64,000 nt of DNA from CAWJLE01 sp963843645 (GCA_963843645.1 CAWJLE010000001.1:930001-994000), one strand, 5' to 3'. Shown: positions 37,050 through 51,521, counted from the stretch's first letter. The notes: generated by a model not told the origin, from the sequence alone. Numbers and translations: made by a program.

Positions 37050-37479
37050 TTACGCCTTCTTGGCCTTAGGTCGCTTGGCTCCGTACTTGGAACGACTGCG
37101 CTTGCGCCCCTCAACACCAGACGAGTCCAACGCGCCACGAACGATGTGATAACGAACACCCGGCAAATCCTTCACACGACCCCCGCGGACCAGAACCACC
37201 GAGTGCTCCTGCAGAGTATGCCCCTCACCCGGAATGTAGGCGGTGACTTCCAGTCGATTCGTCAAACGCACACGCGCGATCTTGCGCAGTGCGGAGTTCG
37301 GCTTCTTCGGAGTCGTCGTTCTAACCTGGGTGCAGACGCCGCGCCGCTGCGGAGAGCCTCTTCTCGCTCCTCACAGTCCGGCCGGTCAGCGCGTTGTACT
37401 CGAACAACAGCGCCGGCGACTTGGCCTTCTTGGGTTGAGCCTTCCTGCCTTTTCTGATCAACTGATTGATAGTCGGCAA
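37050..37479 (-). CDS. rpsL: 30S ribosomal protein S12 with internal insertion (one frameshift)
   Basis: The start is TTG at 37479, after AGGGAGGTTTGCT, giving LPTINQLIRKGRKAQPKKAK. After SPAL there is an insertion of about 15-18 residues (LFEYNALTGRTVRSEKR) compared with short S12 proteins; one frameshift near 37360 falls at its end. The rest, RGVCTQVRTTTPKKPNSALR, VLVRGGRVKDLPGVRYHIVR and RSKYGAKRPKAKKA, is typical. The Lys in TTTPKKPNS, the streptomycin-resistance hotspot, is unchanged. Confidence 0.94.
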
Positions 37480-37590
37480 AGCAAACCTCCCTTTCCCACG
37501 GCAGAGCTTTCGCTCTCAGTTCAGCTGCATCCTGTCAACTGTTCTTCAGACAAAGACCGATCCATTAGATTGCGGACCTGACTACTCAGA

Positions 37591-37638
37591 AAACACGAGG
37601 CCATCGTCGAATACGGAGGTACCGATGGCCTCGTTTTA
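37591..37638 (-). terminator. intrinsic terminator after rpoC
   Basis: On the minus strand ACGAGGCCATCG and its exact complement enclose a 16-base loop, followed by a short TTTTCTG stretch. It lies about 95 bases after the rpoC stop and separates rpoBC from the rpsL group. Confidence 0.75.
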
Positions 37639-37730
37639 CTTCGACACGCTCAGGGCGTGGATCACAGGGATATCCCCTGTTTTTGGGCCCACAAACGCCT
37701 ATTTTATCACAGGGCCGCTAAGCTGTCAAA

Positions 37731-40700
37731 TCATCTCCTGGTACGGTTTGAACGCTCTCTATGGGCTCCGGCAACTGCTTCGGCGCCGCTGCTGCGGCTG
37801 GCCGTGCGGCACGCGCGAGCTGCGTTCCGTTCCTGGCGGGCCGCAAAGCCCGTGCCCACCGGGATCAGCTTGCCGATGATGACGTTCTCCTTCAGGCCCC
37901 GCAGGTTGTCGCGGCTGCCACTGAACGGCTGCCTCAGTCAGCACGCGGGTGGTTTCCTGGAACGAAGCCGCCGCCAGGAAGCTCTCCGTATTCAGCGAAG
38001 CCTTGGTCACGCCCAGCAGAACGGTGTAGCCGGTAGCCGGCCGCCCACCGTCCGCCAGGACGGCCTGGTTGATCTCTTCAAAGGTGAAGCGATCGACCAG
38101 TTCGCCCGGCAGCAGGTCCGTATCACCCGCCGTTCTCACCTTCACTTTGCGCAGCATCTGCCGGATGATGATCTCGATGTGCTTGTCGTTGATGTTCACA
38201 CCCTGAGAGCGGTACACCCGCTGGACTTCCTCCAGCAGGTACAGCTCGACTGCTTCCCGGCCCTCGATGCGCAGCACGTCTTTCGGGTCCTTCGCACCTT
38301 CCGTCAACTGAGTGCCCGGCGATCACGGTGTCGCCCTTCTCCACCCGGAGACGAGCCGCAGGCGGCACTTCGTCCTCCCACTCCTCGACGTCGTCGCGCC
38401 GGACGACAGCCGTAGGCCTTCGTCCTCCAAGAAGACTTGCCGCGGATCTGGCTGGACTACGACGTCTTCCTCCAGCCCGTCGTTTTCCGCGCCGTCCTGG
38501 CCATCACGGCCGGCGAGCGGCGTTCCTTCCTTCACATCTTCGCCGTCTTTCACGCGCCACGTGTAGCCTTCGGGCAGCACATACTCTTCTTTCACGATCT
38601 TTGAGTTGGTGATCGTGATCTTGCGCTGATCGCCTTCCCACATCACGTCCACGATGCCGCCGATCTCGGCGATGATCGCCTTGCCTTTGGGCACGCGGGC
38701 CTCGAACAGCTCTTCCACGCGCGGCAGACCCTGCGTGATGTCCTCGGTGCCCGCCACACCGCCGGTGTGGAACGTTCGCAGCGTCAGCTGGGTGCCAGGC
38801 TCGCCGATGCTCTGAGCCGCGACGATGCCCACGGCCTCGCCCAGGCTGATCAGGCCGCCGCGGGCCAGGTCACGCCCGTAGCATTTCTGGCACAGGCCAT
38901 ACCGCGCCTGGCAGGTGAACGGCGAGCGGACGAAACCCGATCGACGTTGCGCCTTGTCGATGGCCGGCATGGCGGCTTCCAGTGATCTCTTCGCCCTTCG
39001 GCCACCAGCACTTCTCCGGTCGTCGGATCGACGATGTCAGCCGCCGCGAGCGTCCGACGATACGCTCGCCAAAGCGCTCCGCCATCCGCTGAGTCGTCGA
39101 GCGGTCGATCCAGATCCCAGCCTGCGTGCCGCAGTCCAGTTCATTGATGATGACGTCCTGCGCCACGTCCACCAGACGGCGGGTCAGGTAGCCGGCGTCG
39201 GCCGTTCGCAGCGCCGTATCGGCCAGACCCTTGCGCGCGCCGTGCGTGGACAGGAAGTACTCCAGCGCGGTCAGACCCTCGCGGAAGTTGGACCGGATCG
39301 GCAGGGCGATGATGCGCCCCGACGGGTCGGCCATCAGGCCGCGCATGCCGGCCAGCTGGCCGATGGGCTGAATGCCGCCCTTCGTGGCGCCCGAGGCCGC
39401 CATAGCGCCGATGGACTCCGTCTCGTCCAGGTTGTTGCTCACGGCCCGGTTGATGTCTTCGCGGGCCTGGGTCCACAGCTCCACCGTCTTCACGTACTGC
39501 TCGTCTTCGGTGATCAGACCACGGCGGAACTGCTTTTCGATCTCTTCCACCCTGGCGCCGGTGTCAGCCAGAATCGTGGTCTTCTCTTCCGGCACAGTGA
39601 TGTCGCTCACAGCGATGGTCATGCCCGACCGGGTGGCATACTTGAAGCCGATGCGCTTGATGTCATCCACCAATTCGGCCGTCCGCTCCTGGTCCAGCTT
39701 CTGGTAGCATTCGGCCACGAGCTCGCGCAGTGCACCCTTGTCCATGACCTGGTTCTTAAACCGCAGCTCCGCCGGCAGCACGTTGTTGAACAACACGCGG
39801 CCGACAGTCGTCTCGAGCAGCTTAGGCTTGTGGCGCTTGGTGGGCGCCCACATCATCTTGATTCTCGCCCGCAGGTCGACGATGCCCAGATCGTAGGCCA
39901 GCGTCACTTCATCGGTGTTGGCGAAGATCTTGCCCTCGCCCTTGGCGCCCGGCTTCTCCACGGTCATGTAGTGGCAGCCCAGCACCATGTCCTTGGAGGG
40001 GCCGACCACCGGCTCGCCATTCGCCGGCAACAGCAGGTTGTGCGAGGACAGCATCAGCTCCCGCGCTTCCTTCACGGCCGCTTCGGACAGCGGCACGTGC
40101 ACGGCCATCTGGTCACCGTCGAAGTCGGCATTGAAGGCCGAGCACGACAGCGGATGGATCTGGATGGCACTGCCTTCGATCAGGACCACTTCGAAGGCCT
40201 GGATGCCCAAACGGTGCAGCGTCGGTGCGCGGTTCAGCAGCACCGGACGCTCCTTCACCGTCTCTTCCAGCACGTCCCACACTTCCGGGCTCAGCCGGTC
40301 GACCAGGCGCTTGGCGCTCTTGATGTTGTGGGCATAGTTGTACTCGACCAGCCGACGCATGACGAAGGGCTTGAATAGCTCCAGAGCCATGCGCTTCGGC
40401 AGGCCACACTGATGCAGCTTCAGGCTCCGGCCCGATCACGATGACCGAGCGGCCCGAGTAGTCCACGCGCTTGCCCAACAGGTTGCGGCGGAACCGGCCC
40501 TGCTTGCCCTTCAGCATGTCCGAGAGGCTCTTCAGCTTGCGCTTGCCCGGACGCGAGACACGGCCCGGCCGCGGCGTCCGTTGTCGATCAGTGAATCGAC
40601 CGCTTCCTGGAGCATGCGCTTCTCGTTGCGCACGATCACGTCCGGCGCGCCCAGCTCCAGCAGTCGCTTCAGCCGGTTGTTGCGGTTGATCACGCGACGA

Positions 40701-42031
40701 TACAGGTCGTTCAGGTCCTGAAGTGGCAAAACGACCGCCATCGAGCTGGACCATCGGCCGCAGATCGGGCGGGATCACCGGCAGGACTTCCAGGATCATC
40801 CACTCCGGACGGTTGCCGGACTTCCGGAACGCCTCCACCACGCGCAGCCGCTTGGCGGCCTTCTTTCGCCGCTGCTTGGACCGCGTCTGGCGGATCTCCG
40901 CCCGCAGCTCTTTGGCCATAGCGTCCAGATCGATCTTGGCCACGAGGTCATGGACGGCTTCTGCGCCCATGCCCGCTTCGAAGACGTTGCCCCATTTTTC
41001 TTTCAGCTCGTAATAGTGGGACTCGGTCAGCAACTGCTGTTCCTCGATGCTCTTCAGCTCGCCGATCTGCACGTCCGCATTCTCTCGGATGCGCGCGATC
41101 TCCTGCTTCCAGCGCACCGCGAATCTGATCCACCTCTTGCTCGACTTCATACTCGAGGCGATCCTTCTCCGCGCTGGCCACCAGCGCAGAACTGTCTCAG
41201 TCTGCCGGCTCTCATCCTGGATGTCGCTCAGTCGATCCTGCAGCAGCGTGTTGAGCCGGACCAGCGAGTCCTTGGTGATGATCTCACCTTCGGATACCAC
41301 CGTCATGGAGCCCGCAGCGCCCGACCAGACCGGCTTTCAGCTCAACGGCGCGGCTGGCCTTCTGGCCCATGTTGGCTTCCAGCATTTCCTGGATCGTGCT
41401 TGGCCTCGTTCATCAGCGTGTCGATCAGCACGGTCGTCTCGCTGTCTGATGCACTGTGAGTCGACTCATTCTGGTTTTCGAGCTGCTTCACGTTCTCGGC
41501 CGAGATTGCCCTTCAGCGCATCGATCTTGCCGTTGGCTTCTTCTTCAGCGTGGGCAATCTGCGCCGCGGCCTCTTTTTCCAGGCGCTGCAGACTGCGGGT
41601 GCGCTGGCTCTTCGTTGACATCGTTGATGATGTACTGCGCGAAGTAGAGGATGCGCTCCAGGTTGCGCGGCGATACGTTCAGTAGCAGGCCCAGGCGGCT
41701 GGGCACTCCCTTCACGTACCAGATATGGCTGACCGGCGAGGCCAACTCGATGTGGCCCATGCGCTCGCGGCGCACGTGCGACGGCGCGACTTCCACCCCG
41801 CACTTATCGCACACGATGCCCTTGTACCGTACTCGCTTGTACTTACCGCAATAGCATTCCCAGTCCTTGGTCGGGCCGAAGATCCGCTCGCAGAACAGGC
41901 CATCACGTTCCGGCCTCAGCGTACGATAGTTGATGGTCTCCGGCTTCAGAACCTCGCCATAGGACCAACTGTGAGATTTCCTCCGGTGAAGCCAAACTAA
42001 TACGAATCGCATCAAATTCATTAACTTCCAA
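37731..42031 (-). CDS. rpoC: RNA polymerase beta-prime subunit (many frameshifts)
   Basis: The start is TTG at 42031 behind GAGGAGGTCTAC, giving LEVNEFDAIRISLASPEEI. After a shift the zinc domain reads SYGEVLKPETINYRTLRPER, YCGKYKRVRYKGIVCDKCGV. The catalytic NADFDGDQMAVHVPLS is at about 40084-40134, and the C-terminal end (ENVIIGKLIPVGTG) is near 37840. At least eight frame changes are needed over about 4300 bases, yet every block is in the right order. It ends at TGA 37731; the true end could differ slightly because of the shifts. About 55 bases separate it from rpoB. Confidence 0.93.
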
Positions 42032-42104
42032 AGTAGACCTCCTCAAGAAGCCTAGGAGCTGTAGCGCTCAGTCACAGCTTCAGCCAAACCGCTCGCCGCG
42101 TCAC

Positions 42105-46045
<3,941 letters not shown>

Positions 46046-46800
46046 GAGATTTTACTCCTTAAGCTGAACAGGGTACAAACCCTTAGACTCTACAGGTCGG
46101 CGCCGCCTTACCCAACCTGGCCTGGAAAGTGACGAGCTATGGATCGGACACGCACCATAAACTTCAGAACTCGGAGGGAGCCACGCGATCCACACGTGAA
46201 TCGGGCCTGTTTAGAGTGACAGAACGAGCGGGTTGTCGAGAAGGTCTGCCAACTCTAAACAGGAGCAGGGAAAGCGAGCAAGGCACAACCGAAGGGAAGC
46301 AGGGCCAGCGACGATGACGGGGTGACAACAAGCCTCCTCATCGCACGCAGGGTGTTTGAGATCGTCGCGAGCCGTGAGAGGATCTCAACAACAAGAACTG
46401 ATCGCAGGGTTGGGAATACACCCTAAAGGAGATATGGACCACGCATCCCTCGTCCATATTTTGTCGTAGGTAGTGAAAACAGTCAGGCCAACTTTGGTCT
46501 CTGCTACACCCACTCCCAAATGAACTGCCCTTCACTCCACTCCACAACAGATTCGGCACAACGGACTTGGAGACGCTGTATCCGAGAAATTTGAAAGCCC
46601 ATTCACGTCGGAAAGGGGCAAGCCTTGCATTGATCCGCCGAGTTAACCGTACCAGTTAGGCACCGCAGAAACGATTCGCACTGAATACCGAACGCTTGAC
46701 TTTTCTGACGTATGCCTGTAATCTATCAGTGAGACCGTAATCTACAGTTGTCGGGTTACGGCTCATGGTTCTGCGCGCCGATCACTCGTATTCACAGCAA
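46046..46800 (-). promoter_or_regulatory. long untranslated leader of rpoB with inverted repeats
   Basis: From the promoter at 46807-46835 to the rpoB ATG are about 755 bases with no convincing gene on either strand. Inverted repeats are at 46206-46263 (12 perfect base pairs, extendable inward by about 6), 46356-46388 (8 bp) and 46432-46459 (8 bp). No rplJ/rplL or tRNA is seen. A ribosome site (AAGGAGTAAAAT) precedes rpoB. The leader may carry transcription attenuation; this is inference. Confidence 0.5.
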
Positions 46801-46806
46801 TTATAT

Positions 46807-46835
46807 ATTATAGCAGAGAAACGAAAGTCTGTCAA
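46807..46835 (-). promoter_or_regulatory. consensus sigma-70 promoter of rpoB
   Basis: On the minus strand TTGACA and TATAAT, both perfect, are separated by 17 bases. Predicted initiation is near 46800. Confidence 0.85.
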
Positions 46836-46869
46836 GAGTGGGGGTTTCCGAAGCTCTTGATCCCGTTCT

Positions 46870-46898
46870 TTGACATGGCCCCCGGGGTGTGTTATAGT
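46870..46898 (+). promoter_or_regulatory. promoter of rnpB
   Basis: TTGACA and TATAGT are separated by 17 bases; initiation near 46905 coincides with the 5' end of the RNase P RNA P1 helix. Confidence 0.85.
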
Positions 46899-46905
46899 GA
46901 CATGC

Positions 46906-47297
46906 ATGCCCAAGCAGACTGGACGGTCGCGAGCGAGTATTCGCTCGAGGAAAGTCCGAGCTCCACAGAGCAGGGTGCTGGATAACGTCCAGGCGGGGAG
47001 ACCCGACGGCAAAGTGCAACAGAGAGCAGACCGCCGGCACCGGCACTCGCCGCAGTCCGGTAAGGGTGAAACGGTGGTGTAAGAGACCACCGGCGATCCA
47101 GGTGACTGGATCGGCCAGGCAAACCCCACCCGGAGCAAGGCCGAACAGAAGTGGGTCGGGAAACCGACCGGAGCTGGCTCGGCTCAATACTTCAGGTAGG
47201 CCGCTCGAGACAGCAGGTAACTGCTGCCCTAGATAGATGACCGTCTCTTCCGGCTTGCCGGAAGAACAGAACTCGGCTTACAGGTCGGCTTGGGCAT
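46906..47297 (+). ncRNA. rnpB: RNase P RNA (class A)
   Basis: The RNA subunit of RNase P, which matures tRNA 5' ends. Conserved segments are GAGGAAAGTCCGAGCTCC (CR-I), the ACAGAA...GGCTTACAG region near the 3' end (CR-V) and GGTAAGGGTGAAACGGTGG. The first ten bases ATGCCCAAGC pair with GCTTGGGCAT at the end to form P1, which sets the boundaries. Length is about 392 nt. It has its own strong promoter, divergent from rpoB, and no clear terminator before the next gene 23 bases away. Confidence 0.97.
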
Positions 47298-47319
47298 AAC
47301 CTAAACGTCAACGAACGGG

Positions 47320-48322
47320 ATGATTCTATTCAGCTCACATTCTAGTCGTGTCGCACTACCTCTCGCAACCGCCTTGCTGGGCATGTACGTGCTGGCATCC
47401 TTGACGGGGTGCGGGCATATCCTGGCGCCTGTCGAATCCACGTCCACACCCGCACCCCATTCCACGGAAGTGACGCTGGCCCGCCGGCCCACAGCGACGC
47501 CGAAGCCAGCCACGCCCATGCCTACCTTCACGGTCACTCCTTCCCCTACGCCTATCGTGCACACCGTGGCCAGGGGCGAGACACTGCTGGGGATCGCCAA
47601 CCAGTACGGCGATTTCGGTGGAGGCGCTGCAGGAAGCCAACGGCATCCTGGATCCGCGGCGGCTGCAGGTGGGCCAGGACTTGATCGTGCCGCAGGATGA
47701 GGCTTCGCGCCAGGGGAATCCGCCGACTCCCACGCCGACACCGGTACCTTACGTGATCGAGAACGTCGGATTCTATCCCACCGCCGTCGGCAGCCTGTGG
47801 TTTCTGGGCGAGGTGCACAATACAACGGACCAGCCGATCGAACAGGTGCGGGTCAAGGTCACGTTGCACGACGACAGCGACAACTTGCTGGCCGAGAGCT
47901 CCGCGTTCGCTGCGCTGGACTTGATCGCGCCCGGCGGCCGATCGCCTTTCGCCGTGCTGTTCACGGCGCCGCCGGACCGCTTCGCCAAGTACCAGGTCAT
48001 TGCCCTGGCCGGAGTCATCAGCACCCACCCGGGCAAGATCTATCGCGACGTGGCAGTGGTTCGATACTGGGGCCAGCCCCAGGGATCGGTTCTCACGATC
48101 AGCGGGGAGGTGAAGAACACCGGAACCGTGGATGCGGAGGCGGTGACCATCATCATCACCGCGTACGACAACGGAAATCGGGTCGTGGCCACGCGGGCCA
48201 CCGATCTGTCGCTCAACCGGCTGCATGCCGGGGAGGTTGCGCCGTTCCAGGTCAACCTGCTGTCCGCCGACGGCCCAATCGTCAGCTATGCTGTTCAGGT
48301 ACAGGCTCACCACACCGGTTGA
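47320..48322 (+). CDS. LysM lipoprotein with FxLYD-like beta-domains (one frameshift)
   Basis: The N-terminus has a lipoprotein signal with lipobox LASLTGC (Cys about residue 31), a Thr/Pro-rich linker, and one LysM domain (VHTVARGETLLGIANQYGDF, then after a frameshift near 47615 EALQEANGILDPRRLQVGQD). Two repeats of an about 100-residue beta-domain follow (WFLGEVHNTTDQPIEQVRVK; ISGEVKNTGTVDAEAVTIII), of the FxLYD type. LysM binds peptidoglycan or chitin-like glycans, so this is probably an envelope-anchored protein. No obvious promoter of its own lies in the 22 bases after rnpB, so it may be a readthrough transcript. Confidence 0.8.
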
Positions 48323-48408
48323 CCCTGTACTGCTCACGCGTCGTCGTCACCCGCGCGAGGAATTCAGATGTCTAGATGATCGAAGAAACTCACGGCACGC
48401 ACCTGTAT

Positions 48409-48437
48409 TTGACAGTTTCCGCCTCGGATGGTAACAT
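48409..48437 (+). promoter_or_regulatory. promoter of the LysM/sortase-like gene
   Basis: TTGACA and TAACAT are separated by 17 bases; initiation near 48444 leaves about 35 bases before the ATG at 48479. Confidence 0.7.
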
Positions 48438-48478
48438 GGCTTTCCCTGGTGCGCTTGCTGTAATCAAGGTGAACATCA

Positions 48479-48700
48479 ATGACAGAAAACATCTGCCCTT
48501 ACCTCGGATCGCTGGGTGATCCCCTGAGCTGTACGACCGCCGCGACCGAGGATAATTTATGCTATGCTACCGGCGAAGGCGATCTGATCACCAAGCCCCA
48601 CCAGAAGAAGTATTGCCTCTCCGGCAAGATGACCGGTTGTCCGCACTTCCCGGCCGAATCGACGTTGTCGACTTTCTCGACGGCCGGCAGGGCCGCTTGA
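48479..48700 (+). CDS. Cys-rich N-terminal module, probably the first part of the downstream LysM protein
   Basis: A 73-residue frame with spaced cysteines: ICPYLGSLGDP, SCTTAATEDNLCY and HQKKYCLSGKMTGCPHFP. The pattern recalls a short N-terminal module I know from other Chloroflexota LysM proteins (recalled, not checked). The frame stops at 48700, but another frame continues through VAEEVNAYSEEAPVIAEES and then joins the frame of the gene at 48923 as PEDAYFDVLQVGPMGDATPD. Two compensating one-base errors (about 48670 and 48890) would fuse both into one protein of about 1000 residues. Confidence 0.6.
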   Translation: MTENICPYLGSLGDPLSCTTAATEDNLCYATGEGDLITKPHQKKYCLSGKMTGCPHFPAESTLSTFSTAGRAA

Positions 48701-48922
48701 GGACAGTGAGCCCGGCAGCCCGCCCCAAGTCGGGCCGGCAGACGTCCAGCCGCTCCGGCCACCGGGGCGCCCGCCGTTCCATGGCGGACCGCGTCGCTGA
48801 GGAGGTAAACGCCTACTCCGAGGAAGCGCCGGTCATCGCGGAAGAGAGCCTCGACGTGCTCCGTATCGCCAAGGATTTCGGGGCCCGAAGACGCATACTT
48901 CGACGTTCTGCAAGTCGGACCG

Positions 48923-51484
48923 ATGGGCGATGCCACACCCGACGATTTCTACTTTGACGACCTGGAGAAGGCCGCAGCCGCGGCCCGGCCGGAACCGGCA
49001 CCTGCACCTGTACGACAAGAGCCCGTGGTCCCATCCGGCAACACCGTCTTGATGGACCTGAACGAAGTCCGAGCCAAGAACGGTCCCTCAGGGTCCATCC
49101 CGACTGCCGCGAGCGCTACGCCGGGAGGCACTGGCCCGACGCCCGATAAGGCGGCGCCGGTTCGGCCTCAGGCGAAGCCGAAGCCGGTCTCCGTCGAGCC
49201 GCCGACCACGCCATCGCCTGCCCCACCCACGGCGACCAGCGCACCCGCGAATTCCACGACGGCCGGTGCCGCCCCTGCGTCCTCCGCTGCCGCGCCATCC
49301 GCTAACCTGTACGACAACACCACGGTCATACCGACCGTTCAGCGACCGACCGCCGCGCCGGAACCCGCCAAGACCGAGCTGGGCATGCCAGAGTCGGCCA
49401 AGCCAACGCCGAAGCCCAATCGACCGGAAGAGAAGCGACCGCGCAAAAACTATGCCGGGGCTGATCCTAGCTGGTTGGCCCGGCAGATTGCCGAACAGGC
49501 CCGGCCGGTCCCAAATGGCTCGATGCCCGAGAGTCCACGTCCGGTGAAGCCGGCCCCGGCCCTCGTCCCGAATCCGGCCCGAGTCAAACCGCCGATCGCG
49601 TCCGCGCCACCCGCGGTCTCAGCGCCGCCGGTTGCCACGCCAACCTTCCCGGAGCAGCCACCTGAGATACCGCCGAAGCCGCGGCAGTCCCGGACGCTTC
49701 TTTACCTGTCGCTGTCGACCGGCGTCCTGGCCATAGCCCTGGTGTGCGTGGGGACTCTGGTGCTGCGGGGCAACCTGCTTGCCGGCGGATCGAACATCCT
49801 GGCGGCCATTGGAACGACGGCTACGACTCCCGAGGTCGCGGCCATTGCCATGGCGACCCCAGAGGAAAGCGCCACCGCTCCTGTGCTGGCCCCAACGGCA
49901 ACCGAGACGATACCGGCCACCGCGACCGAGGCCGCGACCGAGGCCTCATCGGCCGGGGCGGGGCTCGCCGCCGACACTGTTGTGACGGCAACGGCCACCG
50001 CGGAGACAGGCGTAACAGCAACGGCCGCCGATACCGTGGCGCCGCCTACGGTCGCACCCCCAACCGACACGCCCACCGCGGAGGCCACGGCGACTTTCGA
50101 ACCGGCGACTGAGACCCCTACCACAACTCCGCCGACTGAGGCGCCCACCGCAACGGCGGCTCCAACCGACACGCCCGCACCCGCCGAGACCGCGAGCCCG
50201 GTTCCAAGCGACACGGCCAGCCCGACGCCGCAGCCGACGGATACGGCCATGCCGACTGACACACCTGCGCCATCGTCGACGCCGTCCGCAACCGCGTCAC
50301 CTACCGGCATTCCAACGGACACGGCAACTCCTGAGCCCACTGCGACCAACACGCCGCAGCTGGCCAGCGCGCCCGCTTCGGCCCAGACCTACACCGTCGA
50401 GGGAGGAGACACTCCCTACGACATCGCCAATCGCTACGACATCACCGTGGCCGAACTCATGGCGGCCAATCCGGACGTCAATCCCCGGCTGATGCGCGTC
50501 GGACAGGAACTCAATATCCCGGCGCCGGGGCAAGCGGCTCCCACGCCAGCGCCATCGGATACGCCGACCGCGACGCCGTCACCCGTCCCGGCGGCTACCT
50601 ACGTGATCAAGGGTGGTGACACCCTGATGAGCATCGCCGACGACCTGGGCATCGACCGGAACGCCTTGCTCGACGCCAACCCGGACCTCGACCCGAGGCT
50701 GCTGCGCATCGGTCAGGAGATCCAGCTCCCCTCAGCCGGGGCACCGAGGCCCGCGGCAGTCGCCGCCGCCACCGACGCCGCACCCGCCGCATCTCCAGTG
50801 CGCCCAGCAGCGTACGCCGTCAAGCCCGGCGACACACTTCTGGCTATTGCGATTCGCTACGATCTGACGACCGAGGAGCTAATAGCGCTCAATCCCAGAC
50901 TCGACGCAAATCGACTCCAGATCGGGCAGGAGATCAAGCTCCCGGGCAGCGCAACGCCCTCGAATGCGAGCAGCCCGAGCCCTACCGGCACGGCGGTGGC
51001 CTCCGCGCCGCCCGCCGTGCAGGCAAATCTGATGCCCGTTCGGATCGTGGCGCCGAGCATCAAGCTGGACGCGCCAATCGTGCCGATCACGACCCGCAAG
51101 GACATCCAGAACGAGGTCGTTGCGCTGGCCTGGGACGAGCCGGATGGCGCCGCCGGGTTCCACACAGACTCCACGCCGCCGGGCCAGACCGGCAACCTGG
51201 TGCTGTCCGGAGCGAACAGCGATAAGGGCGAGGTATTCCGCAATATCTCCGACTTGAGGGAAGGGGACGAGATTCAGGTCTTCGTTGGGGACCAGAGCTA
51301 CACGTATCACGTAGAGCGAGTCCTGATGATGCCGGACAAGTACATCTCGGCCGAGAAGCGCCGCGACAATGACGCCTGGCTGGCCCAAACGCCGGACAGC
51401 CGCCTCACGCTGGTCTCCTACGGACCCTATCCGACGACGACGCAGCGCGTGGTCGTCGTGGCCCGGGCAGCGTCCGCGCCGTAG
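48923..51484 (+). CDS. membrane-anchored protein with three LysM domains and a catalytically degenerate sortase-like domain
   Basis: 853 residues. The first 250 are Pro/Ala-rich, presumably cytoplasmic; a membrane segment follows (about residues 255-275, LLYLSLSTGVLAIALVCVGT), then about 200 Thr/Pro/Ala-rich residues. Three LysM domains come next: YTVEGGDTPYDIANRYDITV, YVIKGGDTLMSIADDLGIDR and YAVKPGDTLLAIAIRYDLTT. The C-terminal 155 residues have the sortase fold (IVAPSIKLDAPIVPI, GEVFRNISDLREGDEIQVFV, TYHVERVLMM, QRVVVVAR), but the catalytic His position reads SGANS where sortases have GHN, and the Cys position reads TLVSYGPY instead of TL(V/I)TC. The Arg is kept. The true start is probably upstream, at 48479. 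Confidence 0.85.
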   Translation: MGDATPDDFYFDDLEKAAAAARPEPAPAPVRQEPVVPSGNTVLMDLNEVRAKNGPSGSIPTAASATPGGTGPTPDKAAPVRPQAKPKPVSVEPPTTPSPAPPTATSAPANSTTAGAAPASSAAAPSANLYDNTTVIPTVQRPTAAPEPAKTELGMPESAKPTPKPNRPEEKRPRKNYAGADPSWLARQIAEQARPVPNGSMPESPRPVKPAPALVPNPARVKPPIASAPPAVSAPPVATPTFPEQPPEIPPKPRQSRTLLYLSLSTGVLAIALVCVGTLVLRGNLLAGGSNILAAIGTTATTPEVAAIAMATPEESATAPVLAPTATETIPATATEAATEASSAGAGLAADTVVTATATAETGVTATAADTVAPPTVAPPTDTPTAEATATFEPATETPTTTPPTEAPTATAAPTDTPAPAETASPVPSDTASPTPQPTDTAMPTDTPAPSSTPSATASPTGIPTDTATPEPTATNTPQLASAPASAQTYTVEGGDTPYDIANRYDITVAELMAANPDVNPRLMRVGQELNIPAPGQAAPTPAPSDTPTATPSPVPAATYVIKGGDTLMSIADDLGIDRNALLDANPDLDPRLLRIGQEIQLPSAGAPRPAAVAAATDAAPAASPVRPAAYAVKPGDTLLAIAIRYDLTTEELIALNPRLDANRLQIGQEIKLPGSATPSNASSPSPTGTAVASAPPAVQANLMPVRIVAPSIKLDAPIVPITTRKDIQNEVVALAWDEPDGAAGFHTDSTPPGQTGNLVLSGANSDKGEVFRNISDLREGDEIQVFVGDQSYTYHVERVLMMPDKYISAEKRRDNDAWLAQTPDSRLTLVSYGPYPTTTQRVVVVARAASAP

Positions 51485-51521
51485 AACGCGGCAATCCCCA
51501 GTTAAAACCTGCAGAGGCCGA

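Noticed and set aside
38915..40378. 487-codon plus-strand frame
   Set aside because: It is antisense to rpoC, which shows the catalytic NADFDGDQ in the opposite strand.
46338..46559. 73-codon minus-strand frame in the rpoB leader
   Set aside because: It does not resemble L12, L10 or any leader peptide I know, has no good ribosome site and odd composition; left as non-coding.
46696..46725. Second promoter-like pair (TTGACT, TAATCT) on the plus strand upstream of rnpB
   Set aside because: A much better promoter is correctly placed for rnpB at 46870-46898, and nothing else is found for this one to drive.
49702..50352. 216-codon minus-strand frame rich in Val, Gly and Ala
   Set aside because: It mirrors the Thr/Pro/Ala linker of the LysM protein and is a low-complexity shadow.
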